Translations under genes and position numbers: made by a program
Notes under the pieces: model-generated
Database searches by the model: none
Told to the model about the DNA's origin: nothing
The model's input: only the letters and a program-made list of their open reading frames with translations
Shown here: positions 11,500-21,827 of the stretch, one piece after another
Position numbering within the stretch: position 1 is the stretch's first letter
Layout of the letters: every line of letters begins with the position of its first letter
Source: Chrysopilus asiliformis
Taxonomy: Eukaryota; Arthropoda; Insecta; Diptera; Rhagionidae
NCBI GenBank assembly: GCA_964034945.1
Contig: OZ035962.1
Location: forward strand, 72,435,274-72,499,273
Length of the DNA stretch: 64,000 bases
Direction of reading: 5' to 3'

Positions 11500-12015
11500 G
11501 TATACCGTTTGTAATGCATCGAACCAATCAATCATCGGACACAAAAATGAACTACGCCAGGGTGTTCCGGATGATAAAAGATTTTGATTTCCGCCTGCCT
11601 GTTTGTCCGTTAACTTCCGAGAGGACCGAGCTAGAGTCTTGAAATTTTATATAGTTGCGTTACTCGTAAATGGCAAGGCTAAGGTCGTGAAGGGGAAAGT
11701 CGGACCATTATTCCCCCTCTCACCCCTCTTCACCCTCTTCCCCCTCCACCATACAAACGAAACACTTGTTTTACAATTTTCTCGAAAGCGGTGGATCGTA
11801 TTGAAAAGTTTATAAAGATGAAATGTGTTTAAAATGTGATTTTACATAACTTATCTATACATCAAAATCCAGTTGGACCAATCCTTTCCTCGTCTTCCAT
11901 ACAAACACATTTTTTTCGTAAAAACTTTATCTGCCCTCATATAGAGTATTTGAATATTGCCCCCTGGAAATTGTGGCTTTTCTTGCATTTTTGCAAAAGC
12001 TTCGATATTCGGAAG
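11500..12015 (-). repeat. Family B copy
   Basis: Begins with the taccgtttgtaatgcatcgaacc block, carries a decayed core (cctgcctgtttgtccg) and the gctagagtcttgaaattttatatagttgcg block. It continues into a pyrimidine-rich ccccctctcacccctcttc tract at 11712-11748 and ends with the gccccctggaaattgtggctttt block. The orientation is opposite to the copy at 13090-13690. Confidence 0.7.
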
Positions 12016-12250
12016 ACCGTTTCAAATTATGAGGTCGTTTTTTTTTCTTAATTTCGCAGTGTTCTCTATTTGGAAATAAAGTAAGAACAACAGTTAGTAT
12101 TACAAATTGTTAATCTATTTTATAAAACTTGCTACAGAGGTGTCCACAAAAAACGTCACGCTAGTTTTAAGTTTTTTGCAACTCCCTCTTTTAGTGGAAA
12201 TCCGATAAACGGAAGCAACAAAAAATCGTTTTTTGTCATTTACTGTCAAA

Positions 12251-12431
12251 TGTAAAGGAAGCGTCAGTCAAGTTTCGGCCCGAACTGTAGTTGGCTTCAT
12301 CAGAACAACTGCTACACTTCTGTTTCTGACCTGACGACCAGACAACAAACTGTCAACAACAGAAGTGTAGCAGTTGTTCTGATGGGGCCAATTATACTTC
12401 CGGCCGAAACTTTACTGACGCTTCCTTTACA
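12251..12431. mobile_element. 181-bp MITE with about 75-bp inverted arms
   Basis: The two arms are near-complementary over most of their length, starting TGTAAAGGAAGCGTCAGT on one side and ending ACTGACGCTTCCTTTACA on the other, with cagaagtgtagcagttgttctga near the centre. It sits in a family E repeat. I could not define a clear target duplication, so the superfamily is open. A lone matching end (gtcgcttcctttaca) recurs at about 41866-41880. Confidence 0.8.
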
Positions 12432-12645
12432 ATTTTCCATTGTCTCAATCGAATTAAAATTCCAAGATATTCAATCGTTCGCCAGAAAATCCGGTACAAA
12501 TGAATAGAAAATTCGTTTCGAGAGAAGCAAATATTATTCAAAAATATTTACCAATAAACCTTAAGTTTCTAGATATTCAAATATCAAAGTGGTCACACCA
12601 ATGATATAAATTTTATTCATCGGTTTATAGTCTAAATTGTGCAAG
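12432..12645. repeat. Family E interspersed repeat copy
   Basis: Shares the series ...atattcaatcgttcgcc(a)gaaaatc.ggtac.aatgaata... and ...agagaagcaaatattattcaaaa..accaataaacc.taag... with 26840-27070 and, in part, 18240-18490. It matters because the sequence around aataaaccttaagtttct (12556-12575) is an uninterrupted counterpart of the site into which the satellite-bearing element 27071-32383 inserted. Confidence 0.65.
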
Positions 12646-13089
12646 AATGTTGATTTTATATAAGAAAGTTATGTGCTGTTCCCATGAGATATTTCATTGT
12701 TGGTATCTAGTTTACACATAGTATCATTTTTTTCGGGAAAAAAAACATTTAAGCTGTGTGTCTAATCTGGAAACCCTAGCCACTGTAGTCTGGCTACCTT
12801 CCAGCTCTACTTTGCTTCAAAAAAATTTCCCCAACCCCAATCGTCCTTGCCATCATATTAGAAACGTGGTAGTCCGCATGTTCTTTACGGGTTGAACCTT
12901 CTTCTAGTGATAGATGATGTCGGTCATTTATAAAAAGGATCCTTTAAATGATAATAATCGCATAGATTCCTGGGAGAACCGAAGATCCACCATAGTATCC
13001 AACTTGATTCCTCGTGTACTGAAACCGTATCAAGAAAAAACATCAACACAAAAACAAAAGATATAACAACAGTTTTTGTTCGTCTTGAG

Positions 13090-13690
13090 AAAAACTCCAT
13101 CAACTGCTGTTTTGTAGTATAAAAACATAAGAAAAGCTACAATTGCCAGGGGCCACATACTCTATATGAGGATGGACAACATTTTTATTTAAACATAAGA
13201 AAAACTACAATTGCCGGGGGTAATCGTCAAATACTCCATATGAGGGCAAGCAAAATTTTCATATAAAACCATACGGGTATAAAAATCCCATTTATATGGG
13301 GGAGGGAAGAAGGAGTAGTCCGATTGAATTTTGATTTATGAAAGAGTTTTGTAAAATCATGTTCTAAACACATTTAGCCTTGCTAATTTTTTTGATACGA
13401 TGCACCGTTTTCGAGAAAATAAGAAAAAACTATTCCTTTTGTATTCGATTTTGCCCGTTCACGAACTTAACCTAGCCATTTACTTGATACGTAACTATAC
13501 AAAATTTCAAGTCTCTAGCTCAATCATTTCGAAAGTTATGGTCAGACGGACGGACAAGCGGACAGACGGACGGGCATGCGGGAATCGAAAACTTGTGTCA
13601 TCCCAAACACCCTGGCGTAGTTCATTTTTGTGTTTGACGATTGGTTCGATGCGTTACAAACGGTATATTAAATCTAATATACTACTATAT
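13090..13690 (+). repeat. Family B copy
   Basis: Two tandem starts (aaacataagaaaagctacaattgcc at about 13122 and 13184) are followed by a ccatacgggtataaa block. The body contains cgatgcaccgttttcgag and gtctctagctcaatcatttcgaaagttatgg, a cggacggacaagcggacagacgg core at 13545-13576, and the gttacaaacggtatatt end. The 119-codon frame 13400-13759 is a chance translation of this repeat. Confidence 0.7.
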
Positions 13691-14247
13691 TATTCTCATG
13701 TAGAGTATAAAAAGCAATGCTTGCACAATATACATATGGATAGACAATGGTTAAACTAGGAATTTCAAAGCATTGAAACTGTGGATATAAATAAAAGCTT
13801 TAAATTATTGATTTTCTTAACTAAAATGTATGTACATGAATTTCGAATATTTGTAGACCACAGACCTGACCTTTTTATTTATATAAGCGAAATACTTTAT
13901 TGCTTTACTTGATTTTTCAATAGATAAATCATTTGACAAAATCCCGAGGGATGAGTCTTTGAATTCAAATACATGGTAGGTCCTGTTTGACTAAATTTAG
14001 CCTAGTCAGATTAGGAAAAATTCAATTTCACAATTTTCTTACCGTCCTCCCTTTAATCCAGGGTAATTTTCTCTGCGGATGACGTTGTCTTTGTAGACCG
14101 GATATTCAAATACATATAAAAAGTGGGAGACGTTGTTTTATTAAATCAGTAAACTCGAAAATAGCTTAGCCCTGCGACTAAAGTGAGTTAATTACATTTT
14201 GATGAATTTAAAAATAATCTTTCCAAGTCATGTGTCTGATCATTTTT
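13691..14247. other. No recognised feature
   Basis: AT-rich sequence between a family B and a family A copy. No gene or terminal repeats were seen. Confidence 0.45.
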
Positions 14248-14744
14248 ATACTCGTATGGTGAAACCATTAAATTTGCCTTACCGTTTGTAACGCAAAGAT
14301 CCCGTCATCACACACAAAAATGAATTACACCAGTGTGTTTAGAATGACAAAAAAAAAATTTAATTTTGCATGTCCGTCCGTCCGTCCGTCTGTGGCGCGG
14401 ATTGCGGGCGCACGGATTGAGCTAGAGACTTGAAATTTTACGCAGATTCGTTTTTCGTAAAATCCAAGGCTAAGTTCGTTAATGGACAAAAATGGGGCAC
14501 CCCGATACGAACGAAAATATTTTTTGCGAATATCTCAAAAACGGTGCCTTTTATCAAAATAGTGCAAGAACAAAAGTTATTTAGGATATGATTCTACATA
14601 AATTTAAAAAAATCTTATTGAAAAGTTTGACTTCAAAGTGGAATTTTGATACAACTGTTCGCCGTTCACTTAAACTTCGAACAATGCCATATCACCATAC
14701 GGGTTTTCAATAATTTCCAGATTGGCAATTATAGCTTTTGTTGT
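14248..14744 (-). repeat. Single-ended family A copy
   Basis: Runs in reverse orientation from ttttatactcgtatggtgaaacc through ttaccgtttgtaacgc, the core gtccgtccgtccgtctgtgg (14372-14394) and ggcgcacggattgagctagagacttgaaatttt. It ends at ggcaattatagcttttgtt. It is useful as a simple reference copy, because it lacks the inverted second half found at 5535-6275 and 36544-37247. Confidence 0.8.
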
Positions 14745-15103
14745 TGATTGGTTGTAAATACATTTTTTTTAAAAACCTTATTAAAAAAATCATCATTTTT
14801 GTAAATTAGGTATGCTCCTGACATGTATTTGAGACTTGGTAAAGTCCAATTGAAAGTAACATAATAAAATATCCAACATAATAAGAGCTTATTTGTATTG
14901 AATTCGGTAAATCAACCAATTAATTTGTATATTTCGTGATTCAATTTATTTTTATTTGGAAATTCTATCAATTTACCATTGTGTTTTTGTACACAAAATC
15001 AAAATCTTTAGAAAATTTTCACTTCGAAGAACTTTGAGCAAAATATGTTTTGCCTGTAAAAAAAAATAGAATCGATTTTAAAACAAATTAAAAAAAAAAG
15101 AAC
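14745..15103. other. No recognised feature
   Basis: AT-rich; no gene, RNA or repeat structure was supported. Confidence 0.45.
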
Positions 15104-15107
15104 TTAA

Positions 15108-15397
15108 CACTCTAACTGCCACGACAGTTTTAAGCCTTTTTCGAATATTTAGTTGTCAGTCAAAAATACACTAAGAGAAAAAAAAATTGAAACAAAGTTA
15201 TTTTATTACCATAAAAACTTATATAACAAAATTATACCTAAATGTTATTTTATTACCATTTTATTACCATTTTATTACCATAAAATGTGTGCAACTACAA
15301 AAAATCGTTGCGGTTGCGAACACTTTAATAATTTTCATTGTGGCCGTTGTGTACAGTTAGGTGTCAGGTCTTTTTGACTGATGTGACAGTTAGAGTG
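15108..15397. mobile_element. TTAA-flanked MITE (piggyBac-like)
   Basis: TTAA at 15104-15107 and 15398-15401. The inverted ends are CACTCTAACTG(C/T)CAC. The 290-bp interior has a short tandem run of attttattacc (about 15240-15283) and no transposase. The weak 74-codon frame inside is not credible as a gene. Confidence 0.75.
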
Positions 15398-15401
15398 TTA
15401 A

Positions 15402-15985
15402 AAACAACAAAAGCTATAAAAAGCAAAAAATAATTTTTAAAATTTATAGTTTGTTATATCAAGTACTTTCAAATTTGAGTACCAGAAAATTTTTAATTGT
15501 TATTAAAATCTAGCATAATGGGTATTCTTATATATGTAAATATAAAGTCGGGCAATAATAGTTTGTTTGCAAGAAAACGGTAGCAAGTCATTTTGAGACT
15601 TTTTTGGTTTAAGATGTATTATACTGATATGCATCGACTTCATATTTATAAGAACACATTAAAAATTTTCTGATTCTCAAATTTGACAGTACTTGATATC
15701 CCAAATTATAAATTTTTTAGCTCTTTAGTTGTTTTTATTTTTTTCTTTATTTTTTCAGACTTTTTCTTAAGTCGGTTCTATTTAAAAAATTTGTTTTCCA
15801 TAATTTTCAGTGAAGAACTGGTAAAGAAACATGTAAAACAATTGTTTAATCATACCCAATCAATTGTTTCACCAAGAGTAGTCATATATGATACTCACCA
15901 CTCGTGAGTACTTATTATATTGGATTTTTTTGGGAAATTTTCTGTGAATATTTTTTTAGAATTTTTTAACCAATTTTTTTGGGAA
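15402..15985. other. AT-rich spacer, nothing recognised
   Basis: AT-rich with T-runs. A short inverted motif (tactcaccactcgtgagta at 15893-15910) resembles other ctcatgagta motifs at 16229-16350, possibly the edges of a decayed element. Confidence 0.4.
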
Positions 15986-16195
15986 ATTTTCATTTTTTCC
16001 CTTTTCCCTCACCACTCTTTTCCACACTACCTTCACACACTTCCTCGTCCTATACGACGCCCCCCCCCCCCCCGCTTTCCTTTTACCTCCCCTTTCCGCA
16101 ATTCACACTCACACCCTTCCCATTCCCACACTGCCTCCACCTTTCACACATCCTGTACCCTCCCCACCCTTCCTTTTTTTTTAACAATATTTCTG
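15986..16195. repeat. Pyrimidine-rich strand-asymmetric tract with poly-C run
   Basis: About 200 bases made almost only of C and T plus some A on the plus strand, with a run of about 14 C near 16061-16074. Overlapping long frames here (97 and 104 codons, Pro/Phe/Ser/His-rich) follow from the composition, not from coding selection. Confidence 0.8.
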
Positions 16196-16378
16196 ATGTG
16201 TTCACAGCAATAGAAAATTATCAAATACTCATGCTCATGAGTACTCATAGAATTTTCAAATGCTCATACTCACGGGTAAGAGTTTTTGACTAAACATTTG
16301 GCTCACTGCTCACGAGGTGAATAAATTACTCATGAGCATTACTAATGAGTGAGCGTTTCCAAATTCTGCCTGTAGTTA

Positions 16379-16720
16379 AGCTGAACATAACATGAAAATA
16401 TTCAACTCAATATCTCTAACGACGTGGACCCTAGTAGGAGAGGTGGTTTGAGGGGACAAGGTCACAGAGGGGAGATATGTATATAAAATTGCCTTCCTGG
16501 TTTTATACTGAACATAACACAAAAAAATATACTCGATATCTCTAACGATGTAGAATCTAGCAGGGGAAGGGGTTTGAAGGGATAGAATCACAGGGGAAAA
16601 TACATAAAATGTCCTTCTTGCATAAAAAATTTCAACTCGTTATTTCAAACGGTGTAGAATCTAGGAGGGGAAAGGGTGGGTCAATAAAAGAACTGTTCTG
16701 ATGCCGTACTGAAAATAGAA
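16379..16720. repeat. Diverged tandem repeat, about three units of 115-125 bp
   Basis: Units starting near 16381, 16507 and 16620 each carry tcaactc(g/a)(a/t)tatctctaacg, then gtagaatctag.agggga.gg, then ggg.caaggtcacagagggg and aaattgtccttc-type ends. Units differ by many substitutions. The tract leads into a family B fragment at 16735. No function can be given. Confidence 0.65.
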
Positions 16721-16734
16721 AAAAAGTATTCAAT

Positions 16735-16950
16735 TTGTAGGGGGGAAAGGTGAAGGAGTGGTCCCACAGGATTTTGTTGTACAGATAAGTTATGTAAAAT
16801 CATATTATAAACACATTTCATCTATATAATTTTTTCGATACGATGTACTGTTTTAGAGAAAACAGGAAAAAAGTATTCCATTTGTATGGTGGAGGCGGGA
16901 AGAAGGGGTATGATTGGATTTTGATATAGATGAGTTATGTAAAAAAAAAC
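16735..16950 (+). repeat. Family B fragment
   Basis: Contains the gttatgtaaaatcatattataaacacatttca and cgatacgatg.accgttttagagaaaa blocks of family B, then a second partial repetition (ggaagaaggggtatgattggattttgatatagatg). The microsatellite core is absent. Confidence 0.6.
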
Positions 16951-17282
16951 TTTGACCGATTTGAATCTAGTTTTCAGTATTCACTGGATCGAATACTACA
17001 TAATGCAGGAATTACCGTCATTTATTGTTAACTTGTATTTATTAAACCCGTTAATTTGATAAATTTATGGAAATTATTTTCTTTGTATTTGTATCCTGGG
17101 TTTTATAACTCAAGAGCGGAATCGAGTAATGCATCGGTAAAGTGACAAAGTTTCACAAATCTTGACCATAAAGTGACACTCTTGTATCTCCCGCTTTTCA
17201 TTTCAAAGGTTGGACTACAAATTGTGTAGTTGTCTACTTATCACGGCCCAAAAAATATAACGCCTGGTTATTACCCTCAACT
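16951..17282. other. No recognised feature
   Basis: AT-rich sequence upstream of a hAT element. Nothing supportable was seen. Confidence 0.45.
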
Positions 17283-17369
17283 ATCACTGTACGCCAGTGT
17301 TTCCCAACCGGGAATACATGCACCTCTATGGGTACATCGATTGATTCCAGAAGGTACGCGAAATCTGTA

Positions 17370-18145
17370 CAGCGATTTTTGTGCAAAAGGTGATAAGTGA
17401 TAAAAGCCGTGATAACAATAAAGACACAAATTCCTGTCAATGTATGCTTGTTTGCATGCACCTGTATTGGTGAGATTTTATTGGAAAGTCGACTGGAAAT
17501 TTCCCTCGAAATTTGTATATGGTCACACTAGCTGTGCTCTTCACTTTGAACTGTCACTGACGCACCGAGATTTTTCGAGGGTGGCTGAGTTTTGTTTTGT
17601 GTGTTGAAATTTGTAATACGCGAATTCCTGTCATATTAGATGTGTCTCCTCCATCGCTATAAAATAAAATCAAAACTTCATCTGTAAAAAAACCATTTTG
17701 TGTAAATATAAGCCGCAATAAATTGAATTTGAACTTGAATTAAATTCAATGAATTTCAATTTTTGTGTTGATTGATTCGCGAAAAAATGTCACAAATTAA
17801 TGTTAAAATTGTTAATGTTTAGGTTGCTAGGCCAACGGCGGCACAACGGCTGCTTCTCATAAATTTAGTGGAGAAGAACTTCTCTGTTTTGCACCGCCGT
17901 CTAACCCCCAATGGAAAAGCCAACAAACAGCGTGTTTGGGAAGAGATAACAAGGGAGGTCAACAGAAAAGGGCCACCACAAAAAACTACAGGGCAACCGG
18001 GTTCCCAAATCCAAATTTTTTTTTGTTTTCGAGATAAAATTTCCCAGTCTTGTGACTTTTTGAATTGAAATTTGAAAAACTTCCCATTTCATTTATCACG
18101 GGAAAGATCACGGGAAAATTATCACCTTTTGCACAAAAATCGCTG
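17370..18145. mobile_element. Nested 776-bp TIR element carrying a Myb/SANT-like domain
   Basis: The left end CAGCGATTTTTGTGCAAAAG continues GTGATAA, and the exact complement ends at 18145: 27-bp perfect inverted repeats. TA flanks both sides (17368-17369 and 18146-18147), so the duplication may be TA or slightly longer. It lies inside the hAT element 17291-18944. The interior includes a DNA-binding domain fragment (17823-18009). PIF/Harbinger elements often carry a Myb/SANT protein, but the flanking TA does not fit their usual 3-bp TWA, so the superfamily is open. Confidence 0.8.
17823..18068 (+). pseudogene. Myb/SANT-like DNA-binding domain fragment (transposon-derived)
   Basis: The open frame runs from just after a TAG at 17820-17822, which could equally be a splice acceptor (ag|gt). 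It encodes AAQRLLLINLVEKNFSVLHR, then RRLTPNGKANKQ and RVWEEITREVNRKG. Spacing and residues (Leu-rich helix 1, VEKN, W in the second helix) resemble the Myb/SANT-like domain found in zeste-type and transposon-associated proteins. Only about 60 residues are domain-like; the frame then runs into unrelated Gln/Gly/Phe-rich sequence and stops at 18068. The third helix with its usual K-W motif is not seen, so it is probably truncated. Domain assignment is by eye. Confidence 0.6.
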
Positions 18146-18239
18146 TACTGAAAAAGAAAATTGCGGCAACCAAATTTTGAAAAAAGTGACTTCGTATTGC
18201 CACGTAAAAAAAAATGTCTTGAATTTCTATTAATATAGT

Positions 18240-18490
18240 TTTAAGCACAGAAAATTTTCTTTGAATATTTATTCCACCGTTTTGACCACAGATTCAATGT
18301 GTTGATGGTTCGACATTGAATTCTTGCAACCGAAATATGATGCTTCCTATCAAAAATTTTTCTAATTCTCCATTGCTTCAATAAAAATTTAATTTCATTG
18401 TATTCAATAGTTCGCCGTGAGAAAATCGGTACTCGAATTGAAATGATTACGTAACAAACAAAAATATTCCAGATTACCAATAAGCCGCAA
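18240..18490. repeat. Family E copy inside the hAT element
   Basis: Shares attctccattg..tcaat..aattt, attcaatagttcgccgtgagaaaatcggtac and attccagattaccaataa with the copies at 12432-12645 and 26840-27070. It has no coding potential of its own. Confidence 0.5.
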
Positions 18491-19137
18491 AATTTGTATT
18501 AACAAATTAAAAGCTACCTGGAATTTAATTCTGAATGTATTTTGGTATGTGGTACTTATGACAGCCCAGGTTCTTTTTAGAATCATAAAAACTTTATAAT
18601 CTTAATAGCAAATCAAATACCTGTCTCTACAGTCAAGTAGTTCTTCGGTGATTATTTGCTTTAGTGCTGTACTAAAACCTTATGTGTTTAAAAGTAGGGG
18701 CTACTCTATTTTAGGGCTATCGTTAGTACTATTTTCGGCTTTTATTTGAACTTTTTATTATAATTATTGCTTCGGAATTTTTGCCTGTGGCGCAAATCGT
18801 TCCCTTTCGAGATCTTATAGATTTATTATTGTGATTTTAAAATTCTTAAGAAGCGATACAGTTTTTGCCAACATTTTATATAAAATGATATAAAAGGGTA
18901 GGCGAGAAAAAACTAGCTCGTCAGCGAAAAGGTTGGGAAACACTGCTATACGCGATTCCACCTCAGAACATAAATATAACTTAAATCTTTTTTTTGTGTT
19001 GTTTATGTTAAATATTTGGTGTTCATATAATCGGGTACTTTCTATAATGCGATGTTCACATAACCGCGAGTCTACTACTGTAAATACTTTCCCGTTACAT
19101 CAAATACCAGTAGAGCAAATACGTGCATGGCTATGCG

Positions 19138-19405
19138 TGGATCAGGCACGGCTACTTTTGCTGCGCTGTACTAAGAAAAACTGCAGCGGCTGCAAAAATT
19201 TGACAGTTTTTCTTCGTGCTTTTTCGCTGCGTTGCATGGAGAAAAACTGTCAGAAAAACTGCAGCGGCTGCAAAAATTTGACAGATTTTCTTCGTGCTTT
19301 TTCGCTGCGTTGCACGAAGAACAACTGTCAGAAAAACTGCAGCGGTTGCAAAAATTTGACAGTTTTTCTTCGTGCAGCGCAGCAAAAGTAGCCGGGTCTG
19401 ATCCA
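19138..19405. mobile_element. TIR element built from 78-bp tandem repeats
   Basis: The outer inverted repeats are about 30 bp (TGGATCAGGCACGGCTACTT on the left, near-complement ending GATCCA on the right), and then GCTGCGCTG continues inward. The body is three head-to-tail copies of a 78-bp unit containing ctgcagcgg(c/t)tgcaaaaatttgacag, with starts at 19181, 19259 and 19337. Since 78 is 26 codons, open frames survive on both strands and encode Cys/Lys-rich 26-residue repeats. They should not be taken as proteins. No convincing target duplication was found. Short-TIR, tandem-body MITEs of this design are known in insects. Confidence 0.7.
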
Positions 19406-19562
19406 GGCATTAGATACGTTTCTACTGCTTGGACACAAATAAAAGGCAATTATTCTAAAAGTATAATTTTCATGTTTTTTTTTGTAAACTAATGATTTCG
19501 TATTTATTTTTAGGATGTCTTGTTATATTCAAATTCATAGATTATTGATTATTATTACATAC

Positions 19563-19865
19563 CAAAGCATTCGGTTTACCAGATCGATCATCGACCCAAA
19601 TAAGCACCAAATCAGATCCAGCCATTTTGCCAGATTTGTATGAGAAACCTAATCCAATAAATCCTTGTGTATTTACAGTAGCACGAAAAAATATCTCCTT
19701 TCCTTTGGTCCACCATTCAAGGATGTATAATCCATTGGCGTCCATGTTCTCCATTCGTTTCCATTCATGATGAACAGCTCGATGATGGTGATGTGAAGCT
19801 AAAGTGACTAGTAATCCATTAAGCATTAATGTGGAATACACAAATAAATGTAGCACTAATTTCAT
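19563..19865 (-). CDS. First coding exon of a MOXD1/DBH-like DOMON protein
   Basis: This is the one host-gene exon recognised. The 101 codons start with a hydrophobic signal peptide (residues 1-23, MKLVLHLFVYSTLMLNGLLV), then a His-rich stretch (SHHHHRAVHHEW). Next comes the start of a DOMON domain: the patterns DANGLYILEWW (about 42-52), FFRATVNTQGFIGLGFS (59-75) and AGSDLVLIWVDD (82-93) match the N-terminal fold of dopamine-beta-hydroxylase-like monooxygenases of the MOXD1 type. The exon ends exactly at a strong splice donor, G|GTATGTAA, at 19562 downward, in phase 0. An in-frame ATG five codons upstream (19878-19880) is possible; I prefer 19865 because it begins the signal peptide directly. 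Known MOXD1-like proteins exceed 600 residues and bind two coppers in later domains, so the remaining exons lie at lower coordinates beyond or within this transposon-filled region. I did not find them. Such enzymes act in the secretory pathway; the insect substrate is not established here. Confidence 0.82.
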
Positions 19866-21827
19866 TTTGCACAAAATCATAAATTTTTTCCAAACAATGA
19901 AAACTTGAATTTTCTTTGCATAATGCAAAAATGGGAAAAAAATTTCACTGTTTTCACGAGTTTTTCTTTTAAATTTCCATTAAAGAAAAAAAAACTGAAC
20001 TGTCGAAAACTCGTTTTAGAACTCTTATCGATCGCGTTCGATTGCTTTCAACAGACTTTTCGTACTGCCGAGGCCCGACAAAAAATGTTTTACTTTTGAT
20101 CGACCCTTTGGAAAGGTACTCACTATTTGAGCAGTTGTTATCGAAAAACGCGCGCGCGATCACCGGCAGATGTTCTACGAATGTTGTGTCCTTGTGTATC
20201 AAAAATAACCGAAGGCAGCAAAACGCAGAATACACACTTAACAGACCCTATACACTTTAAAACACGTTTTGCCATCGCCTTGTACGTCGATGTTTATTAA
20301 AGTTTTTTTGTTGTTGCGGTTTTCTTATGCAGAAAACGCCGGCACTGTGAATGTTTCGCCCAAAAAAATGCAGTTTGAGGTGAATTGGTAAAAACATTTA
20401 AAAATTAAGTGGACCTACACAGATAACCTGCTTTTGAAATTTTGAAATGCAACTGAAATTCAATTTCTTTGTATTTGCAACAGCAAAACCGGAACATAAC
20501 GAAATTAATTGCTTTCGAATTTGAGAAAAAAATGTGTATACTGTCAGAACCCTCACCGATTTTATCCAGAGGGAATCGCATATCGGTACACACACTATCG
20601 CATTATTCTCTGTGCCAGCCAGAGGGTTAGAGGATGAGCACATGTTTCGAAATGCTTATGTTTACCACGGGTTCAGCACTCACTAAATGTACAATAATTT
20701 TGTGGTATCGGGTATGCTTCGCAACAAACGGAAGGATGATATCGCGTTCTTTTCTGTACGTTTAAACTGGCCGTTTTTTTTAACCTTTTTTGGGTATTCT
20801 AGGGAACACTACTTTCTTTGTTGTGTAGCGAAATACGCCACGAGGAAAGTATCTGTACTAAAAGAGAAACCAGACAAAGAATCGGCCAAACTGCACAAGA
20901 ACAACATTTAAAATAAAATGAGGGACTTATAGCAGGCACGGGAATGTTGGTGCTGTTTTACTGTTTGTGTCGCATATTTCTAAGCAGAACCTTAAGCATA
21001 CCTGAGGTCTGAACTGATATTCAGGTATTCGAGCTGTCCAGGTATTTTCCTGCTCTTTTATATTCATTCAATTCGCAATCGAATAACGAGAATTAAACAA
21101 ACAAAAAATAAAAAAATAGATAAAAAAAAATAAATATAACTCGCGTATGACTAAAGAAGCAGTGAGTGTTGAATACAAAAAACCAAAAGGTTTGGAGAAA
21201 TACAGTTAAACCTATTATATATTTGATGGAATATTTATCCAAGATTTTATTTCAACATAATAATTTATATGAAATTTTTATTAATTTTCTTTGCTACAAT
21301 TGAAATTTCATGTGAAGTGAAATTTCATTTTAACCCTTAGTTGGTGTGGTGGAATATGTACGGATTCCTGTACAAATTTTCAGTTGCTTGGGAACAGTTG
21401 TTCACACGTGATGTTGCCAAATGTTCCACGAATAAAGGGGATTAAAACATTTTGGTGGTGGTTGATGGGCTATGCATGTTTCGTAACAAATTTATTTGTC
21501 TCTTAAAAAAATTCCCAAAAAAATGTACACCAGACGCTCTTTTCCCAGTAAATTTCCCAGCGAAATTTTGCTGGTATTTTAGTGAGGGAAATAGTAAATA
21601 TTCTTTTTTTTTACTGTTTTCCCAGTAAAATTTACTGAACGACAGTAAAATTTATTGAAACACAGTAAATTTTACTGATAATACAGTAAATTTTTATTGG
21701 AGAATCACTGATTTCGTCCCAGTATTTTATATTTTTCTCGTTTTCCAAAAAATTCTGACACTTTGCTGTTTCACCACAGTAAAGGTTACATTTAGAATCC
21801 ATTTCTCAAATTGGCTTCCATAGTCTT
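19866..21827. other. Upstream region of the MOXD1-like exon, no other gene seen
   Basis: Contains the presumed 5' UTR and promoter of the minus-strand exon, although no TATA or initiator can be fixed by eye. The composition from 20000 to 20900 is less AT-rich (for example cgcgcgcgatcaccgg near 20150-20165), as expected near a real promoter. Short frames in this stretch have no recognisable domains. A possible lone piggyBac-like end (TTAACCCTTAGTTGGTG, about 21332) has no partner. Confidence 0.5.

Larger units (their letters stand above)
17291..18944. mobile_element. hAT element derivative, 8-bp duplication with one mismatch
   Basis: Inverted ends CAGTGTTTCCCAACC / GGTTGGGAAACACTG are flanked by CTGTACGC (17283-17290) and CTATACGC (18945-18952), an 8-bp duplication with one difference. 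The 1.65-kb body no longer encodes a hAT transposase. It has been invaded by a second element (17370-18145) and holds a family E block (18240-18490). The mismatch in the duplication and the decay suggest an older insertion than the hAT MITE at 11218. Confidence 0.88.

Noticed and set aside
15920..16293. Overlapping Pro/Ser/His-rich frames of about 100 codons
   Set aside because: A consequence of the pyrimidine-rich tract; two overlapping frames are equally open.
18933..19492. Cys-rich repeat proteins on both strands
   Set aside because: A 78-bp tandem keeps several frames open on both strands. There is no signal peptide, no codon pattern, and the tandem lies inside an inverted-repeat element.
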